From Pelomonas sp. Root1237 (GTDB lineage Bacteria; Pseudomonadota; Gammaproteobacteria; Burkholderiales; Burkholderiaceae_C), in NCBI RefSeq assembly GCF_001425055.1, contig NZ_LMDK01000020.1, forward strand, positions 133,310-197,309: a DNA stretch of 64,000 nucleotides, read 5' to 3'. Each line of letters starts with the position of its first letter. Within the stretch, counting starts at the first letter, position 1. Shown here in pieces: positions 33,451-43,795 of the stretch. The notes beneath the pieces were generated by a model. The model saw nothing but the letters and a program-made list of their open reading frames with translations, was not told where the DNA came from and did not search any database. Position numbers and translations under genes: made by a program.

Positions 33451-34107
33451 ATGCGTGCTGTGAATCCCCCCTCGTCCGCACCCTTGCCGCCGCGCGAGCG
33501 CCTGCTGCGGGAGGCCATGCGCCTGTTCGGCGAACGCGGCTTCGACGCCGTGCCGACGCGGGAGATCTGCGCCGCCGCGGGCGTCAACCCGGGTGCCATC
33601 CACTATCACTTCGTTGACAAGGACGGTCTCTACCGCGAGGTGCTGCGCCTGCCGGTGCAAGAGTTGCAGCAACAGCTCACCGGTTTCGATGACCCGGGGC
33701 TGGACCTGCACGAGGCCATCCGCCGCTTCCTGCAGCCGTTCCTGTTCGACGATGGCGCCTGCAGCGCCCAGATGTTCTTCCGCGAGATGCAGGCGCCCAG
33801 CCCGATCTTCATGCAGACGGTGGCGCAGGAAGTCGGGCCCATCTTCGACCGCTTCGCCCGCCTGCTGGCCCGCCACGCCGGCCTGGACGAGCCGACGGCC
33901 GCCATCCACCAGCTCGCCATGGGCCTGCAGGCCATGGCTCACGACTACTCCATGACCCGACCCATGCTGGACGCCTTCCACCCCGAACTGCTGGCCGACG
34001 ACCCCCTGCTCGAGCACACCTGCGCCCGCCTCGCCAACTGGGGCTGCGCCCTGGTCGCCTACGAACGCGCCAAACATGAAGCCCCTCGTCCAGCCGCACA
34101 CCGCTGA
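33451..34107 (+). CDS. TetR-family regulator, CecR (DUF1956)-like
   Basis: A 218-residue regulator. The HTH at ~15-62 includes LLREAMRLFGERGFDAVPTR and CAAAGVNPGAIHYHFVDKDG. The C-terminal domain contains FDDGACSAQMFFREMQAPSP, typical of the CecR (YbiH) group, which controls efflux genes in response to drugs. ATG 33451 is chosen; the frame extends to a TTG at 33430 that lies in the operator. It is followed, after a dispersed repeat (34128-34226), by a full RND efflux set, so it most likely represses that operon. Confidence 0.88.
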   Translation: MRAVNPPSSAPLPPRERLLREAMRLFGERGFDAVPTREICAAAGVNPGAIHYHFVDKDGLYREVLRLPVQELQQQLTGFDDPGLDLHEAIRRFLQPFLFDDGACSAQMFFREMQAPSPIFMQTVAQEVGPIFDRFARLLARHAGLDEPTAAIHQLAMGLQAMAHDYSMTRPMLDAFHPELLADDPLLEHTCARLANWGCALVAYERAKHEAPRPAAHR

Positions 34108-34127
34108 ACGCGGTGCGTCTGACCGGT

Positions 34128-34226
34128 CCCCCGTGGGGACGGCGATGCCCGCGGCGTTGAGCCGCGAGCACATCGCCAGCGCGGGCCGGCTCGGGAGCGG
34201 CCCAGCGCTCGGCCCGGAATACCCCC
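34128..34226. repeat. Dispersed hairpin repeat, copy B
   Basis: The reverse complement of this stretch matches 532-622 (copy A), sharing TGGCGATGTGCTCGCGGCTC, CATCGCCGTCCCC and GGCCGAGCGC blocks. The central hairpin GC(CC)GCGGC-loop-GCCGCGAGC is kept with compensating and imperfect positions. It lies between the TetR stop and the outer-membrane factor gene, so it would be in the 5' leader of the efflux transcript or in a TetR-efflux polycistron. Confidence 0.75.
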
Positions 34227-34262
34227 TCTTCAGGTACCGCGAACACGCAATGGACAACTGAA

Positions 34263-35714
34263 ATGATCCCCCCAAGAAAAATCCTCGCCGCCCCTCTGCT
34301 GGCCCTGCTGAGCGCCTGCATGACGGCGCCCACCGCGACGCCGCCGGCCGCCACGGCCATCCCCGCCGCCTGGCGCTCGCCGCTGCCCCACGGCGGCAGT
34401 ACGGCGGCACTGACCCAATGGTGGGCGGCCTTCGAGGACCCGCAGCTGGCCCGCCTCATCGAGCGCGCCGAGAGCGGCAGCCCGACGCTGGCCCAGGCCG
34501 CCGCCCGCCGCCGCCAGGCCGAGGCCAGCGCCACCCAGGCCCGTGCCGCCCTGCTGCCGCAGCTGACGGCCAATGCCCAGGCCCAGCGCGGTCGCAACCT
34601 CAACGCCGTCCCCGGCATCAGCAGCCAGGGCAGCGCCCAGTTCAACGCGAGCTGGGAGATCGACCTCTTCGGCGGCCAGCGCGCCGCCGCGGCGGCCGAG
34701 AACCTGCAGGCCCAGGCCGCGACGTCGGACTGGCATGCCGCACGCGTCAGCCTGGCCGCGGACGTGGCCCAGGCCTATGTGCAACTGCGCCTGGCCCAGG
34801 GCCACGAGGAATCCACGGCGCTGGACACCCGGTTTGCCGAACAGATTGCCGGCTGGGCGCGCGAGCAGCAGAAGGCCGGCCTGATGAGCGCCAGCGACGC
34901 GGCCATCCTGAACACCGAACGCGCCGCGGCCTCCGCCGCTCGCAGCCAGTGGCGGGCCGAGGCCCAGATCGCGCTGCAGAGCCTGGCCCTGCTGTGCGGC
35001 GAGCAGGCCCAGGCCCTGGCCAAGGAGCTGGCGCCGTCGGCCATCGCCGACGAAAAGTTCGAGCTGCGCCGCAGCCAGCCCAAGGCGCCGGGCTTTGACG
35101 TCAGCGCCCTGCCCGCCCAGTTGCTGGCCCAGCGCCCCGACGTCGCCGCCGCCCACCAGCGCTGGCTGGCCGCCACCCAGCAGCAGCGCAGCGTCGAGGC
35201 CCAGCGCTGGCCGCAGCTCAGCCTCGGCGCCCTGGCCGGCGAGTCGCGGCTGCGCGTCGGCGGTGCCAGCAGCAGCGCTTCGATGTGGGCCGTCGGCCCG
35301 TCCCTGAGCCTGCCGCTGTTTGACGGCGGCCAGCGCAAGGCCCGTGCCGAAGGCGCCCAGGCCGCCGCCGACGAAGCTGCTGCGGCCCTGCAAGCCCGTT
35401 GGCAGACGGCCGTCGCCGAGGTGGAGGAGGCCCTGCAACGCGTGGCCGCCGGCGCCGAGCGCGAGCGCGAGATCGATGCCGTCAAGCGTGAATGGGAGGG
35501 CATCGCCCTGCGTTCCTTCTCCCAGGCCCAGGCCGGCCTGCAGAGCGGCGTGCAGCGCAACACCACTTTCCGCAACGCGCTGGTCGCCTACGACGCCGTG
35601 CTCAGCGTGCGCGCCGAGCACGCGCTGGCCTGGATCCGCCTTTACCGCAGCCTGGGTGGCGGCTGGACCGCCGACGCCCCCACGACGAACACGAACACCG
35701 CCTCCGCGCGCTGA
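34263..35714 (+). CDS. Outer-membrane efflux lipoprotein (NodT/OprM family)
   Basis: A 483-residue TolC-like channel protein. The lipoprotein signal is APLLALLSACMT (Cys at residue 19). The two ~200-residue repeats of the OEP family are visible: LARLIERAESGSPTLAQAAA, ASWEIDLFGGQRAAAAAENL in the first, and AQLLAQRPDVAAAHQRWLAA, GPSLSLPLFDGGQRKARAEG in the second. It forms the outer-membrane exit duct of the tripartite pump encoded with the two following genes. The adaptor gene ATG lies 6 bp after its stop. Confidence 0.92.
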   Translation: MIPPRKILAAPLLALLSACMTAPTATPPAATAIPAAWRSPLPHGGSTAALTQWWAAFEDPQLARLIERAESGSPTLAQAAARRRQAEASATQARAALLPQLTANAQAQRGRNLNAVPGISSQGSAQFNASWEIDLFGGQRAAAAAENLQAQAATSDWHAARVSLAADVAQAYVQLRLAQGHEESTALDTRFAEQIAGWAREQQKAGLMSASDAAILNTERAAASAARSQWRAEAQIALQSLALLCGEQAQALAKELAPSAIADEKFELRRSQPKAPGFDVSALPAQLLAQRPDVAAAHQRWLAATQQQRSVEAQRWPQLSLGALAGESRLRVGGASSSASMWAVGPSLSLPLFDGGQRKARAEGAQAAADEAAAALQARWQTAVAEVEEALQRVAAGAEREREIDAVKREWEGIALRSFSQAQAGLQSGVQRNTTFRNALVAYDAVLSVRAEHALAWIRLYRSLGGGWTADAPTTNTNTASAR

Positions 35715-35719
35715 ACGCC

Positions 35720-36808
35720 ATGAAGATCCGCATTCCTTTCCTGACCACCGCACTCACCGTCGCCCTTGCGGCGGCCTTTGTCGCCGCCCTGTCCAGCCCC
35801 GCCTTCGCCGCCGACGCCGCCAGCGCGGCGCCCAAGGCGGCGCTGACCGTCAAGCGCGTCGTCGCCCAGGCCGGCACCTGGCCTCAGACCCTCGCCGGCA
35901 CCGGCTCCATCGCCGCCTGGCAGGAGGTCGTCATCGGCGCCGAGATCGGCGGCCAGCGCCTGGCTGCGCTCCTGGTCGACGTGGGCGACCGCGTCAAGAA
36001 GGGCCAGTTGCTGGCCCGCTTGAGCCCCGGCACGCTGGAGACGGATCTCGCCGCCAGCAAGGCTGCGCTGCTGGAGGCCGAGGCCTCGGCCCGTGAGGCG
36101 CATCAGACCGCCGAGCGCGTGAAGACGCTGCAGGGCAGCGAGGCGCTGTCGCCCCAGTCCATCGACCAGGCCCTGGCAGCCGACGCGGCCGCGCAGGCCC
36201 GCGTGGCTGCGGCCAAGGCGCGGGTGCAGGCCGACCAGTTGCGCCTGTCGTACACGCAGATCACGGCGCCCGACGACGGCGTCATCAACGCCCGCATCGC
36301 CACGCCCGGCGCCCTGGTGCAGCCGGGCCAGGAACTGTTCCGCCTGCAACGCCAGGGCCGCCTGGAATGGCGGGCCGAGGTGCCCGGCGCCGAGCTGGCC
36401 CAGCTCAAGGTCGGCCAGACGGTGCGTGTGCAGCCCAGCGGCGCTCAGGCCGTGGAAGGCCGCGTCCGCCGCGTCGCGCCGCAGATCGACCCGCAGACCC
36501 GCAACGGCCTGGTCTATGTGGACCTGAAGGCCGGCGAGGCTTTGCGTGCTGGCCTGTTCGCCCGCGGCGACTTCGTGCTCGGCGAGAGCCAGGGACTGAC
36601 GCTGCCGCAGACGGCGGTGCTGCTGCGCGATGGCTTCAGCTATGTCTTCCGCCTCGACGGCAGCAAGGTGCGCGAGCAGAAGGTGCAGCTCGGCCGCCGC
36701 GAGGGCAACCGCGTCGAGGTCAAGTCAGGTCTCGCCGCAGGAGCGGCCGTCGTCGAGTCTGGCGTGGGCTTCCTCGCAGACGGTGACACGGTTCGCGTGG
36801 CGCAGTAA
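35720..36808 (+). CDS. RND efflux periplasmic adaptor (membrane fusion protein)
   Basis: A 362-residue MFP. The signal peptide (TALTVALAAAFVAALSSPAFA) is followed by a first lipoyl half (GTGSIAAWQEVVIGAEIGGQ), an alpha-hairpin (~residues 105-175, rich in Ala/Glu/Gln) and the second lipoyl half (LRLSYTQITAPDDGVINARI). Beta-barrel and membrane-proximal domains come last (QIDPQTRNGLVYVDL, GDFVLGESQGLTLPQTAVL). It bridges the inner-membrane pump and the NodT-type channel. ATG 35720 follows the previous stop by 6 bp; longer in-frame starts lie inside the upstream gene. Confidence 0.92.
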   Translation: MKIRIPFLTTALTVALAAAFVAALSSPAFAADAASAAPKAALTVKRVVAQAGTWPQTLAGTGSIAAWQEVVIGAEIGGQRLAALLVDVGDRVKKGQLLARLSPGTLETDLAASKAALLEAEASAREAHQTAERVKTLQGSEALSPQSIDQALAADAAAQARVAAAKARVQADQLRLSYTQITAPDDGVINARIATPGALVQPGQELFRLQRQGRLEWRAEVPGAELAQLKVGQTVRVQPSGAQAVEGRVRRVAPQIDPQTRNGLVYVDLKAGEALRAGLFARGDFVLGESQGLTLPQTAVLLRDGFSYVFRLDGSKVREQKVQLGRREGNRVEVKSGLAAGAAVVESGVGFLADGDTVRVAQ

Positions 36809-36820
36809 GGAGACGCCACC

Positions 36821-39800
36821 ATGTTCAACGTCTCCCGCTGGTCCATCGCCAACCCGGTGCCGGCCATCATGTTCTTCATCATGCTGACGGCGGCCGGCCT
36901 CTACGGCTTCAAGCAGATGAAGATCCAGCAGTTCCCCGACATCGAGCTGCCCACCATCGTCGTCAGCGCCTCGCTGCCAGGCGCAGCACCCGCGCAGATG
37001 GAAACCGAGGTTGCCCGCAAGATCGAGAACTCGGTCGCCACGGCCCAGGGCGTCAAGCACATCTACACCAAGGTGCAGGACGGCATCGCCACCGTCACCG
37101 TCGAGTACCGCCTCGAGAAGCCGCTGCAGGAAGCCCTGGACGACACCCGCGACGCCGTCGCCAAGGTGCGCGCCGACCTGCCGGCCGATTTGCGCGACCC
37201 GGTCATCACCAAGATGAATCTGTCGGGCATGCCCATCCTGACCTACACGGTCTCGAGCAACCGCATGGACGACGAGGCCCTGTCCTGGTTCGTCGACAAC
37301 CAGGTGACCAAGCGCATGCTGTCGGTGCGCGGCGTGGGCTCGGTGGCCCGCGTCGGTGGCGTCAGCCGCGAGCTGCGCGTGGAGATCGACCCCAGCCGCC
37401 TGCTGGCCCTGCGCGTCAGCGCCGCCGATGTGTCGCGCCAGTTGAAGCAGGTGCAGCAGGAGGCTCCCGGCGGCCGTGCGACGCTGGGCGGCTCCGAGCA
37501 GTCGCTGCGCACCATCGCGACCGTGCAGACGGCCGCCGAGCTGGCCGCGCTGAGCATCCCGCTGCCGGACGGCCGCCACGTGCGGCTGGACCAAGTCGCG
37601 GCCGTGACCGACACCCTGGGCGAGAAACGCGCCGGCGCCTTCCTGAACGGCAAGTCCGTCGTCGGCTTCGAGATCGTGCGCGCCAAGGGGGCCGGTGAGG
37701 TCGACGTGGCCGAGCGCATCCGCGCCGCGCTGGAAGAACTCAAGGCCGCCCACCCCGACATCACCGTCACCGAGGCCTTCAACTTCGTCGACCCCGTCAT
37801 CGAGAACTACGACGGCAGCATGAAGCTGCTGCTGGAAGGCGCGGCGCTGGCCGTGCTGGTCGTCTTCCTGTTCCTGCGCGACTGGCGCGCCACGTTTGTG
37901 AGCGCCGTGGCCCTGCCGCTGTCGGCGATCCCGGCCTTCCTCATCATGTACTGGATGGGCTTCACGCTCAATGTCGTGACGCTGCTGTCGCTGTCCCTCG
38001 TCATCGGCGTGCTGGTGGACGACGCCATCGTCGAGATCGAGAACATCATGCGCCACCTGACCATGGGCAAGACGCCGCTGGAAGCCGCCCGCGAGGCGGC
38101 CGACGAGATCGGCCTCGCCGTCATCGCCACGACCTTCACGCTGATCGCCGTCTTCCTGCCCACCGCCTTCATGAGTGGCGTGGTCGGCAAGTTCTTCGTG
38201 CAGTTCGGCTGGACGGCTTCCATCGCCGTGTTCTTCTCCCTCGTCGTCGCCCGCATGCTGACGCCGATGATGGCCGCCTACATCCTGAAGGCACCCAAGA
38301 AGCAGCACAAGGAACCGTTCTGGATGGCGACCTATCTGGGCTGGGCACGCTGGGCCTTCACGCACAAGGGCAAGACCCTGGCCATCGCCGCGGTCTTCGG
38401 CGTGGCCGCCTGCACGCCGCTGTTCATGGGCGCCATCCCCGGCGCCTTCATCCCGCCGGACGACCTCAGCCAGACGCAGATCAGCATCGAGCTGCCGCCC
38501 GGCAGCACCTATGAGCAGACGGCGGCAATCGCCGAACAGGCGCGCGCTGCCGCCGCTGCGCACAAGCAGGTCAAGTTGGTCTACACGGCCGTCGGCGGCG
38601 GCAGCGCCGGCGGCGACCCGTTCGCCATGAGCGGTGCGGCCGAGGTCCGCAAGGCGACCCTCACGCTGAATCTGACGCCACGCCACGAGCGCCGCGGCAT
38701 CAGCAAGCAACAGATCGAGCGCGAACTGCGCGAGAAGCTGGAGAACATCGCCGGCGCCCGCATCAAGGTGACCTTCGGCGGCTCCAACGACAAATACCAG
38801 CTCGTGCTGGCCGGCGAAGACGGCGACGCGCTGGCTGCCCACGCGGCCAAGGTTGAGAAGGAGCTGCGCGCCCTGCCCGGCATCGGCCAGGTGACGAGCA
38901 GCTCCAGCCTGCAACGCCCCGAGCTCATCGTGCGCCCCGACGCGGCGCGCGCGGCCGACCTGGGCGTGTCCACCGCGGCGATTGCCGACACGCTGCGCAT
39001 CGCCACGGCCGGCGACTACGACCAGTTCCTGCCCAAGCTCAACCTCAGCCAGCGCCAGGTGCCCATCGTCGTGCGCCTGCCCGACGCGGCGCGCGCCGAC
39101 CTGGCCCTGCTCGGCCAGCTGACGGTGCCCGGCACACACGGCCCGGTGCCGCTGCAGCAGGTGGCCGAACTGACGCTGACCAGCGGGCCGGCCCAGATCG
39201 ACCGCTTCGACCGCCTGCGCAACGTCAACTTCGAGATCGAATTGAACGGCATGCCGCTCAGCGAAGTGCAGGCGGCCGCCGCGGCCCTGCCCAGCATCGC
39301 CAACCTGCCACCGGGCGTGAGCAAGGCCGAGATCGGTGACGCCGAGGCCTTTGCCGAACTGGGCCAGGGCTTTGCGCTGGCCATGGGCACGGGCGTGGCC
39401 TGCATCTACATCGTGCTGGTGCTGCTCTTCCATGCCTGGGTGCAGCCGGTGACCATCCTGGGTGCGCTGGTGCTGTCCATCCCGGGCGCCATCCTGGCGC
39501 TGTTCGTGACCGGCACCGACCTGTCGATGCCGGCCATGATCGGCATGATCATGCTGATGGGCATCGCGACCAAGAACTCCATCCTGCTGGTGGAATACGC
39601 CATCGTCGCCCAGCGCGAGCAGGGGCTGACGCGCCTGGAGGCGCTGCTGGATGCCTGCCACAAGCGCGCCCGGCCCATCGTCATGACGACGCTGGCCATG
39701 GGCGCAGGCATGATGCCCATCGCGCTGGGCTTCGGCACCGACCCAAGCTTTCGCGCGCCGATGGCCATCGTCGTCATCGGCGGGCTGATCACCAGCACCT

Positions 39801-39919
39801 TCCTGAGCCTGCTGGTGATTCCGGTGCTCTACGAAGTGGTGGACGACTTCATTCAGCGCGTCAGCCGAAAGAAAAAGGCGCAGCCGGAAGGAAAAGAAGG
39901 CGCCGTCAGCTCAGCTTGA
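36821..39919 (+). CDS. RND efflux inner-membrane permease
   Basis: A 1032-residue, 12-segment proton-driven permease (AcrB/HAE1 or MexW-like branch). The opening [20 protein letters not shown], the porter segment [20 protein letters not shown] and the TM4 proton-relay pair in [16 protein letters not shown] (about residues 393-408) are all intact. The second half repeats the layout, ending [20 protein letters not shown]. Clustering with a NodT channel and CecR-like regulator suggests drug or organic-compound export; the substrate is not readable. The last 14 bp overlap the convergent chemoreceptor gene. Confidence 0.94.
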   Translation: MFNVSRWSIANPVPAIMFFIMLTAAGLYGFKQMKIQQFPDIELPTIVVSASLPGAAPAQMETEVARKIENSVATAQGVKHIYTKVQDGIATVTVEYRLEKPLQEALDDTRDAVAKVRADLPADLRDPVITKMNLSGMPILTYTVSSNRMDDEALSWFVDNQVTKRMLSVRGVGSVARVGGVSRELRVEIDPSRLLALRVSAADVSRQLKQVQQEAPGGRATLGGSEQSLRTIATVQTAAELAALSIPLPDGRHVRLDQVAAVTDTLGEKRAGAFLNGKSVVGFEIVRAKGAGEVDVAERIRAALEELKAAHPDITVTEAFNFVDPVIENYDGSMKLLLEGAALAVLVVFLFLRDWRATFVSAVALPLSAIPAFLIMYWMGFTLNVVTLLSLSLVIGVLVDDAIVEIENIMRHLTMGKTPLEAAREAADEIGLAVIATTFTLIAVFLPTAFMSGVVGKFFVQFGWTASIAVFFSLVVARMLTPMMAAYILKAPKKQHKEPFWMATYLGWARWAFTHKGKTLAIAAVFGVAACTPLFMGAIPGAFIPPDDLSQTQISIELPPGSTYEQTAAIAEQARAAAAAHKQVKLVYTAVGGGSAGGDPFAMSGAAEVRKATLTLNLTPRHERRGISKQQIERELREKLENIAGARIKVTFGGSNDKYQLVLAGEDGDALAAHAAKVEKELRALPGIGQVTSSSSLQRPELIVRPDAARAADLGVSTAAIADTLRIATAGDYDQFLPKLNLSQRQVPIVVRLPDAARADLALLGQLTVPGTHGPVPLQQVAELTLTSGPAQIDRFDRLRNVNFEIELNGMPLSEVQAAAAALPSIANLPPGVSKAEIGDAEAFAELGQGFALAMGTGVACIYIVLVLLFHAWVQPVTILGALVLSIPGAILALFVTGTDLSMPAMIGMIMLMGIATKNSILLVEYAIVAQREQGLTRLEALLDACHKRARPIVMTTLAMGAGMMPIALGFGTDPSFRAPMAIVVIGGLITSTFLSLLVIPVLYEVVDDFIQRVSRKKKAQPEGKEGAVSSA

Positions 39920-41459
39920 ACACGGCCACTGATTGAGATAAGTCGTCGGCCTGCTGCTGCAGGCTGGCGGCCGCCGCGGCGGATTCTTCGACAAGCGCGG
40001 CGTTTTGCTGCGTCATCTGGTCGAGGCTGGCGATGGCCTGGCCGATCTGGCCGATGCCGGTGCTCTGTTCGCCGGTGGCGAGGCTGATCTCTGACACGAT
40101 GGAGCTGACCCGCGCGATGGCGTCAATGATCTCGTGCATGGTCTGGCCCGCGCGGGCCACCAGCGCGGTGCCGCTGTCCACGCTCTCGCCGCTGCTGAGG
40201 ATCAAGCCCTTGATCTCCTTGGCGGCCTCGGCCGAGCGCTGGGCCAGCGTGCGCACCTCGCCAGCAACAACGGCAAAGCCACGGCCCTGCTCGCCCGCCC
40301 GCGCGGCTTCCACGGCCGCGTTCAGCGCCAGGATATTGGTCTGGAAGGCGATGCCATCAATGACGGAAATGATGTCGCCGATCTTGGTTGACGACGCACT
40401 GATGCGGCCCATGGTCTGCACGACCTCGTCCACCACCGCGCCGCCGCGGCGCGCCACCTCGGCGGCGTCCGTGGCCAGCTTGTTGGCCTGGCGCGCGGAT
40501 TCGGCGTTGTGCGTGACGCTGGCCGTCAACTCCTCCATTGCCGAGGCCGTCTCCTGCAGGTTGGATGCGGCCTGCTCCGTGCGGTTGCTGAGATCCTGGC
40601 TGCCGATGGCCACCTCGCGTGAGGCGGTGGCGATGCTGTCGGTGCTGCTGCGCACGCCGGTGACAACCTCGGCCAGCGAGTCCTGCATGCCTTGCACGCC
40701 GCGCATCAGCGCGGCGGTCTCATCGCGGCCCTCGGCCCGCACGGGCTGGCTCAGGTCACGACCGGCAATGCGCTGGGCGCTGAGGATGGCGCGGGCCAGG
40801 GGCTCCAGGATGGAGCGGATGTTGAAGAAGGTGTAGGTGCCGATGACCAGCACACCGCCAATGATGACCAGCGTCAGGTCCATGCGGATGGCCTTCTCCT
40901 GCTGGTCCAGCACCGCGACTTCTTCGGCCGAATGCTTGTCGACCTTCTCGGTCATCTCGGCGAGCGACTTGTCCATCGACCGCACCGTGCCCTTGATCGG
41001 CTCCATCGCCTGATTGGCCGCCGCGGTGTCGCTGAATTCGCCCTTGGCCACGCGCTCGGCAATGCCGTTGAAGCCGCTGCGGTAGTCCTGCAACAGCTTG
41101 ATGAGCTCGGCCGGCATCTGCTTGACGTCGGGCGCGATGTCCAGCTTGGCGACCTTGTTCAGACTGGTAGAAACCTTCTCATAGGTTTCGCCCCATTCCT
41201 TGCGGTAGCGCTCGACGGCCTTGGCGTCCGCAAGGTTGATGAGCAAGTCCTTCTCGTAGCGCCGCAGGTTGCCGACGCCGGCGCGTATGTGGGCCAGTTG
41301 AGTCAGAGACTCGACGTCGTTGTCGAGGTAGTGAACGAACTTCGCCTTGGCCAGCGACAGGCTCCACAGCCCGTGCAGGCCGATCACCAGCATCGCCGCG
41401 ATGGCGAGGCCCGCCAGTGCATAGAGCCGCGCCTTGATCGTGAAATTGCTGAGCTTCAT
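39906..41459 (-). CDS. Methyl-accepting chemotaxis protein (Tar/Tsr-like layout)
   Basis: The 517-residue receptor has TM1 near residues 10-33, a ~155-residue helical ligand domain (4HB_MCP-like, [20 protein letters not shown]) and TM2 near 190-212. A HAMP domain ([20 protein letters not shown]) and the conserved tip [20 protein letters not shown] follow. Methylation-region Glu/Gln pairs flank the tip. No pentapeptide tail is seen. ATG 41459 is chosen because GAGGAG lies 5 bp upstream; a GTG at 41465 would overlap that ribosome site. It is transcribed alone and overlaps the RND gene end by 14 bp. Confidence 0.93.
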   Translation of the reverse strand: MKLSNFTIKARLYALAGLAIAAMLVIGLHGLWSLSLAKAKFVHYLDNDVESLTQLAHIRAGVGNLRRYEKDLLINLADAKAVERYRKEWGETYEKVSTSLNKVAKLDIAPDVKQMPAELIKLLQDYRSGFNGIAERVAKGEFSDTAAANQAMEPIKGTVRSMDKSLAEMTEKVDKHSAEEVAVLDQQEKAIRMDLTLVIIGGVLVIGTYTFFNIRSILEPLARAILSAQRIAGRDLSQPVRAEGRDETAALMRGVQGMQDSLAEVVTGVRSSTDSIATASREVAIGSQDLSNRTEQAASNLQETASAMEELTASVTHNAESARQANKLATDAAEVARRGGAVVDEVVQTMGRISASSTKIGDIISVIDGIAFQTNILALNAAVEAARAGEQGRGFAVVAGEVRTLAQRSAEAAKEIKGLILSSGESVDSGTALVARAGQTMHEIIDAIARVSSIVSEISLATGEQSTGIGQIGQAIASLDQMTQQNAALVEESAAAAASLQQQADDLSQSVAVFKLS

Positions 41460-41609
41460 CGCCACTCCTCACCACGAACGCAAGCCGCAACGGGCGGCAC
41501 CGTCGTCCCTCGCAGCCGCAGCCTGTCGACCCAGGAATGATCACAGCGGCGTGATTTATTAGAGGTCGTGGCGCGAGCCTAGTCCTTTGTCAGGCGGCCG
41601 CCAAGGGGC

Positions 41610-43007
41610 TCAAGCCCCCGGGGTGGCGTCAGGCGACCACAGCTCACGCATGGCTGCCTCGAAGGCATCCCCCACCCGGGTGGGGGCCCGCCACGGCCGG
41701 GCCCGGCCGGCCACCCAGACCGACTGCCAGGGCGAGCCGTTGCTGCCAAAGACGACAGCATCCAGCAAGGCTTCGTCGGGCAGGCCACGCAGCGCATCGG
41801 CGTCGCGGTTCAACACCAGGGCGTCGGCGCGGGCACCGGGCGTCAGGCCCCAGGCCGCGAAACCGGCAGCGCGGGCGCCACCTTGGACGGCAGCATCGAA
41901 GAGCCGGGCCGCGCTGGACGGCTGGCTGCCGGGCGCGGACGCGACATTGCGCTGGCGCAGCGACAGGCGCTGGCCGTACTCCAGCCAGCGCAGCTCCTCC
42001 ACCCAGCCGCGCGTGACCTGGCTGTCCGAGCCCACCGTCAGCGGCACCCCACCCGCCAGCCAGCGCGGCAGGTCGGCCAGGCCGTCACCCAGGTTGGCTT
42101 CGGTGCCGGGGCAGATGACGATGCCGGCGCCGCTGCGGGCGACGGACTCGATCTCGGCCGGTTCAGCATGGGTGGCATGGACCAGCTGCCAGCGCGGATC
42201 CAGATGACCCTCGTCCGCCAACCACTGGATGGGGCGGCGGCCGGTCGCAGCGAGGCAGTCGGCCACCTCGGCCGTCTGCTCGGCCACGTGGATGTGGATG
42301 GGCAGGTCGGCCGCGCCGGCCAGATCCCGCAGGCGGGCGATGTCGCGCGGCGAGGCGCCGCGCAGCGAATGCAAGGCCACGCCGGCATTCACGCGCGGCA
42401 GGCCGGCGGCCAAGACGCGCTGGCTGGCGCGCCAGACCCAGTCGGCATCGGCGGCAAAGCGGTGCTGGTCGGGTCTCAGGTCCGTGTTCGACGCATTCAC
42501 ACCGAAGCCGCTGCGCGTGTAGACGACCGGTAACAGCGTCAGGCCGATGCCGACGTCCTCGGCCGCCTCGGCCAAGGCCCAGGCCATCGCCAATTCGTCT
42601 TCGAAGTGCTGGCCTTGCGCGGGGTGGTGCAGGTAATGGAACTCGCAGACCTGGGTGTAGCCACCGCGAAGCATTTCGGCATAGAGCTGGCTGGCGACCG
42701 CGCGCAGCTGCTCGGGCGAGATGCGCAGGGCCAGGGCATACATGCGGTCGCGCCAACTCCAGAAGTCGTCCTGCCCGGCGTCGCGGCGCTCGGCCAGCCC
42801 GACGAAAGCACGCTGGAAGGCGTGGCTGTGGGCATTGACGAGGCTGGGAATGACCGGGCCGCCGAGCTTCTCCGCGTCTGGCGGTGCCGACAGGTTGACC
42901 GTAATCTCCGACCAATGGCCGTTCGCATCGACGCTGAGCAGCACGTCGCGCTGCCAACGGCCATCCACCCAGGCCAGGCTGGCGTGCAGTCGCTTCAAGG
43001 CTGCCAT
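41610..43007 (-). CDS. hutF: Formimidoylglutamate deiminase
   Basis: A 465-residue amidohydrolase of the HutF type, converting N-formimidoyl-L-glutamate to N-formyl-L-glutamate plus ammonia. The Zn site starts in VNAHSHAFQRAFVGL; further ligands are in HIHVAEQTAEV, VHATHAEPAEI and VGSDSQVTRGWVEEL. Substrate-contact motifs of the family, FHYLHHPAQG and VALHSLRGAS, are present. Together with HutG it defines the five-step pathway used by pseudomonads and many beta-proteobacteria. It is last in the hutC-D-I-G-F transcript, overlapping hutG by 13 bp. Confidence 0.94.
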   Translation of the reverse strand: MAALKRLHASLAWVDGRWQRDVLLSVDANGHWSEITVNLSAPPDAEKLGGPVIPSLVNAHSHAFQRAFVGLAERRDAGQDDFWSWRDRMYALALRISPEQLRAVASQLYAEMLRGGYTQVCEFHYLHHPAQGQHFEDELAMAWALAEAAEDVGIGLTLLPVVYTRSGFGVNASNTDLRPDQHRFAADADWVWRASQRVLAAGLPRVNAGVALHSLRGASPRDIARLRDLAGAADLPIHIHVAEQTAEVADCLAATGRRPIQWLADEGHLDPRWQLVHATHAEPAEIESVARSGAGIVICPGTEANLGDGLADLPRWLAGGVPLTVGSDSQVTRGWVEELRWLEYGQRLSLRQRNVASAPGSQPSSAARLFDAAVQGGARAAGFAAWGLTPGARADALVLNRDADALRGLPDEALLDAVVFGSNGSPWQSVWVAGRARPWRAPTRVGDAFEAAMRELWSPDATPGA

Positions 43008-43795
43008 GCGAGCATCTCTTTCAACATCTTTTCGATCAACGGCGCCACGTCAGTCGCCAGGGCGTTGTCGTAGGCACCCGAGGGCTGCGCTGCCTCGTTC
43101 ATGTAGCAACGCTGGCACATCTCCAGCTGAACCGCGTGCACCCCGTCGCCCGGGCGGCCATAGTGGCGAGTGATGTAGCCGCCCTTGAAGCGGCCGTTGA
43201 CGACCTGGCTGAATTGCCGCTGGCTGGCCAGCAGCGCGGCCAGGCGGTCGGTGATGGCCGGCGCGCAGGAAGCGCCATCGGCCGTACCGAGGTTGAGGGC
43301 CGGCAACCGGCCCTCGAACAGCCAGGGCAGCTCGGAGCGGATGCTGTGGCCGTCAAAGAGCAATGCATGGCCGTGTTCGGCGCGCAGGCGTGTCAGCTCC
43401 GCCGCCAGCGCCTCGTGATACGGCTGCCAATAAGCCTCGCGGCGCGCGGCGATCTCGATGGCGTCCGGCTCGGTGCCGTCGACGTAGAGAGGGTCGTCGG
43501 TGAAGAAACGGGTCGGCACCAGGCCGGTGCCTCCCGAAGCGCCGGGATAGAGAGGCTGATCGTCCGGCGGCCGGTTCAGGTCGATGACGTAGCGGCTGTA
43601 GCGCGGCACGATGAGGCTGGCGCCCAGCGCTGATGCCAGCGGGCCGTAAAGGCGCTCCAGGTGCCAGTCGCTGTCCTCACTGGCCAGGGCGCGCGTTACC
43701 AGGCGCTTGGCCACCTCGGGCGGAATCTCCGTGCCGACATGCGGCAGGCTGATCAACAGCGGCGCGCGGCCCTGCTGCAGGCGATAGACGCTCAT
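42995..43795 (-). CDS. hutG: N-formylglutamate deformylase
   Basis: A 266-residue N-formylglutamate amidohydrolase, releasing formate and glutamate in the final step. Features are [54 protein letters not shown] and [20 protein letters not shown] with a probable metal-binding His/Glu set. Its start overlaps the hutI stop by 4 bp (43792-43795) and its end overlaps hutF, so all three are translationally coupled. The length fits Pseudomonas HutG (~267 aa). Confidence 0.94.
   Translation of the reverse strand: MSVYRLQQGRAPLLISLPHVGTEIPPEVAKRLVTRALASEDSDWHLERLYGPLASALGASLIVPRYSRYVIDLNRPPDDQPLYPGASGGTGLVPTRFFTDDPLYVDGTEPDAIEIAARREAYWQPYHEALAAELTRLRAEHGHALLFDGHSIRSELPWLFEGRLPALNLGTADGASCAPAITDRLAALLASQRQFSQVVNGRFKGGYITRHYGRPGDGVHAVQLEMCQRCYMNEAAQPSGAYDNALATDVAPLIEKMLKEMLAWQP

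Noticed and set aside
36725-39661. 978-codon open frame antisense to the RND permease gene
   Set aside because: It is a shadow of a high-GC gene: His/Gly/Gln/Ala-rich, no domain, and entirely inside a well-supported permease.
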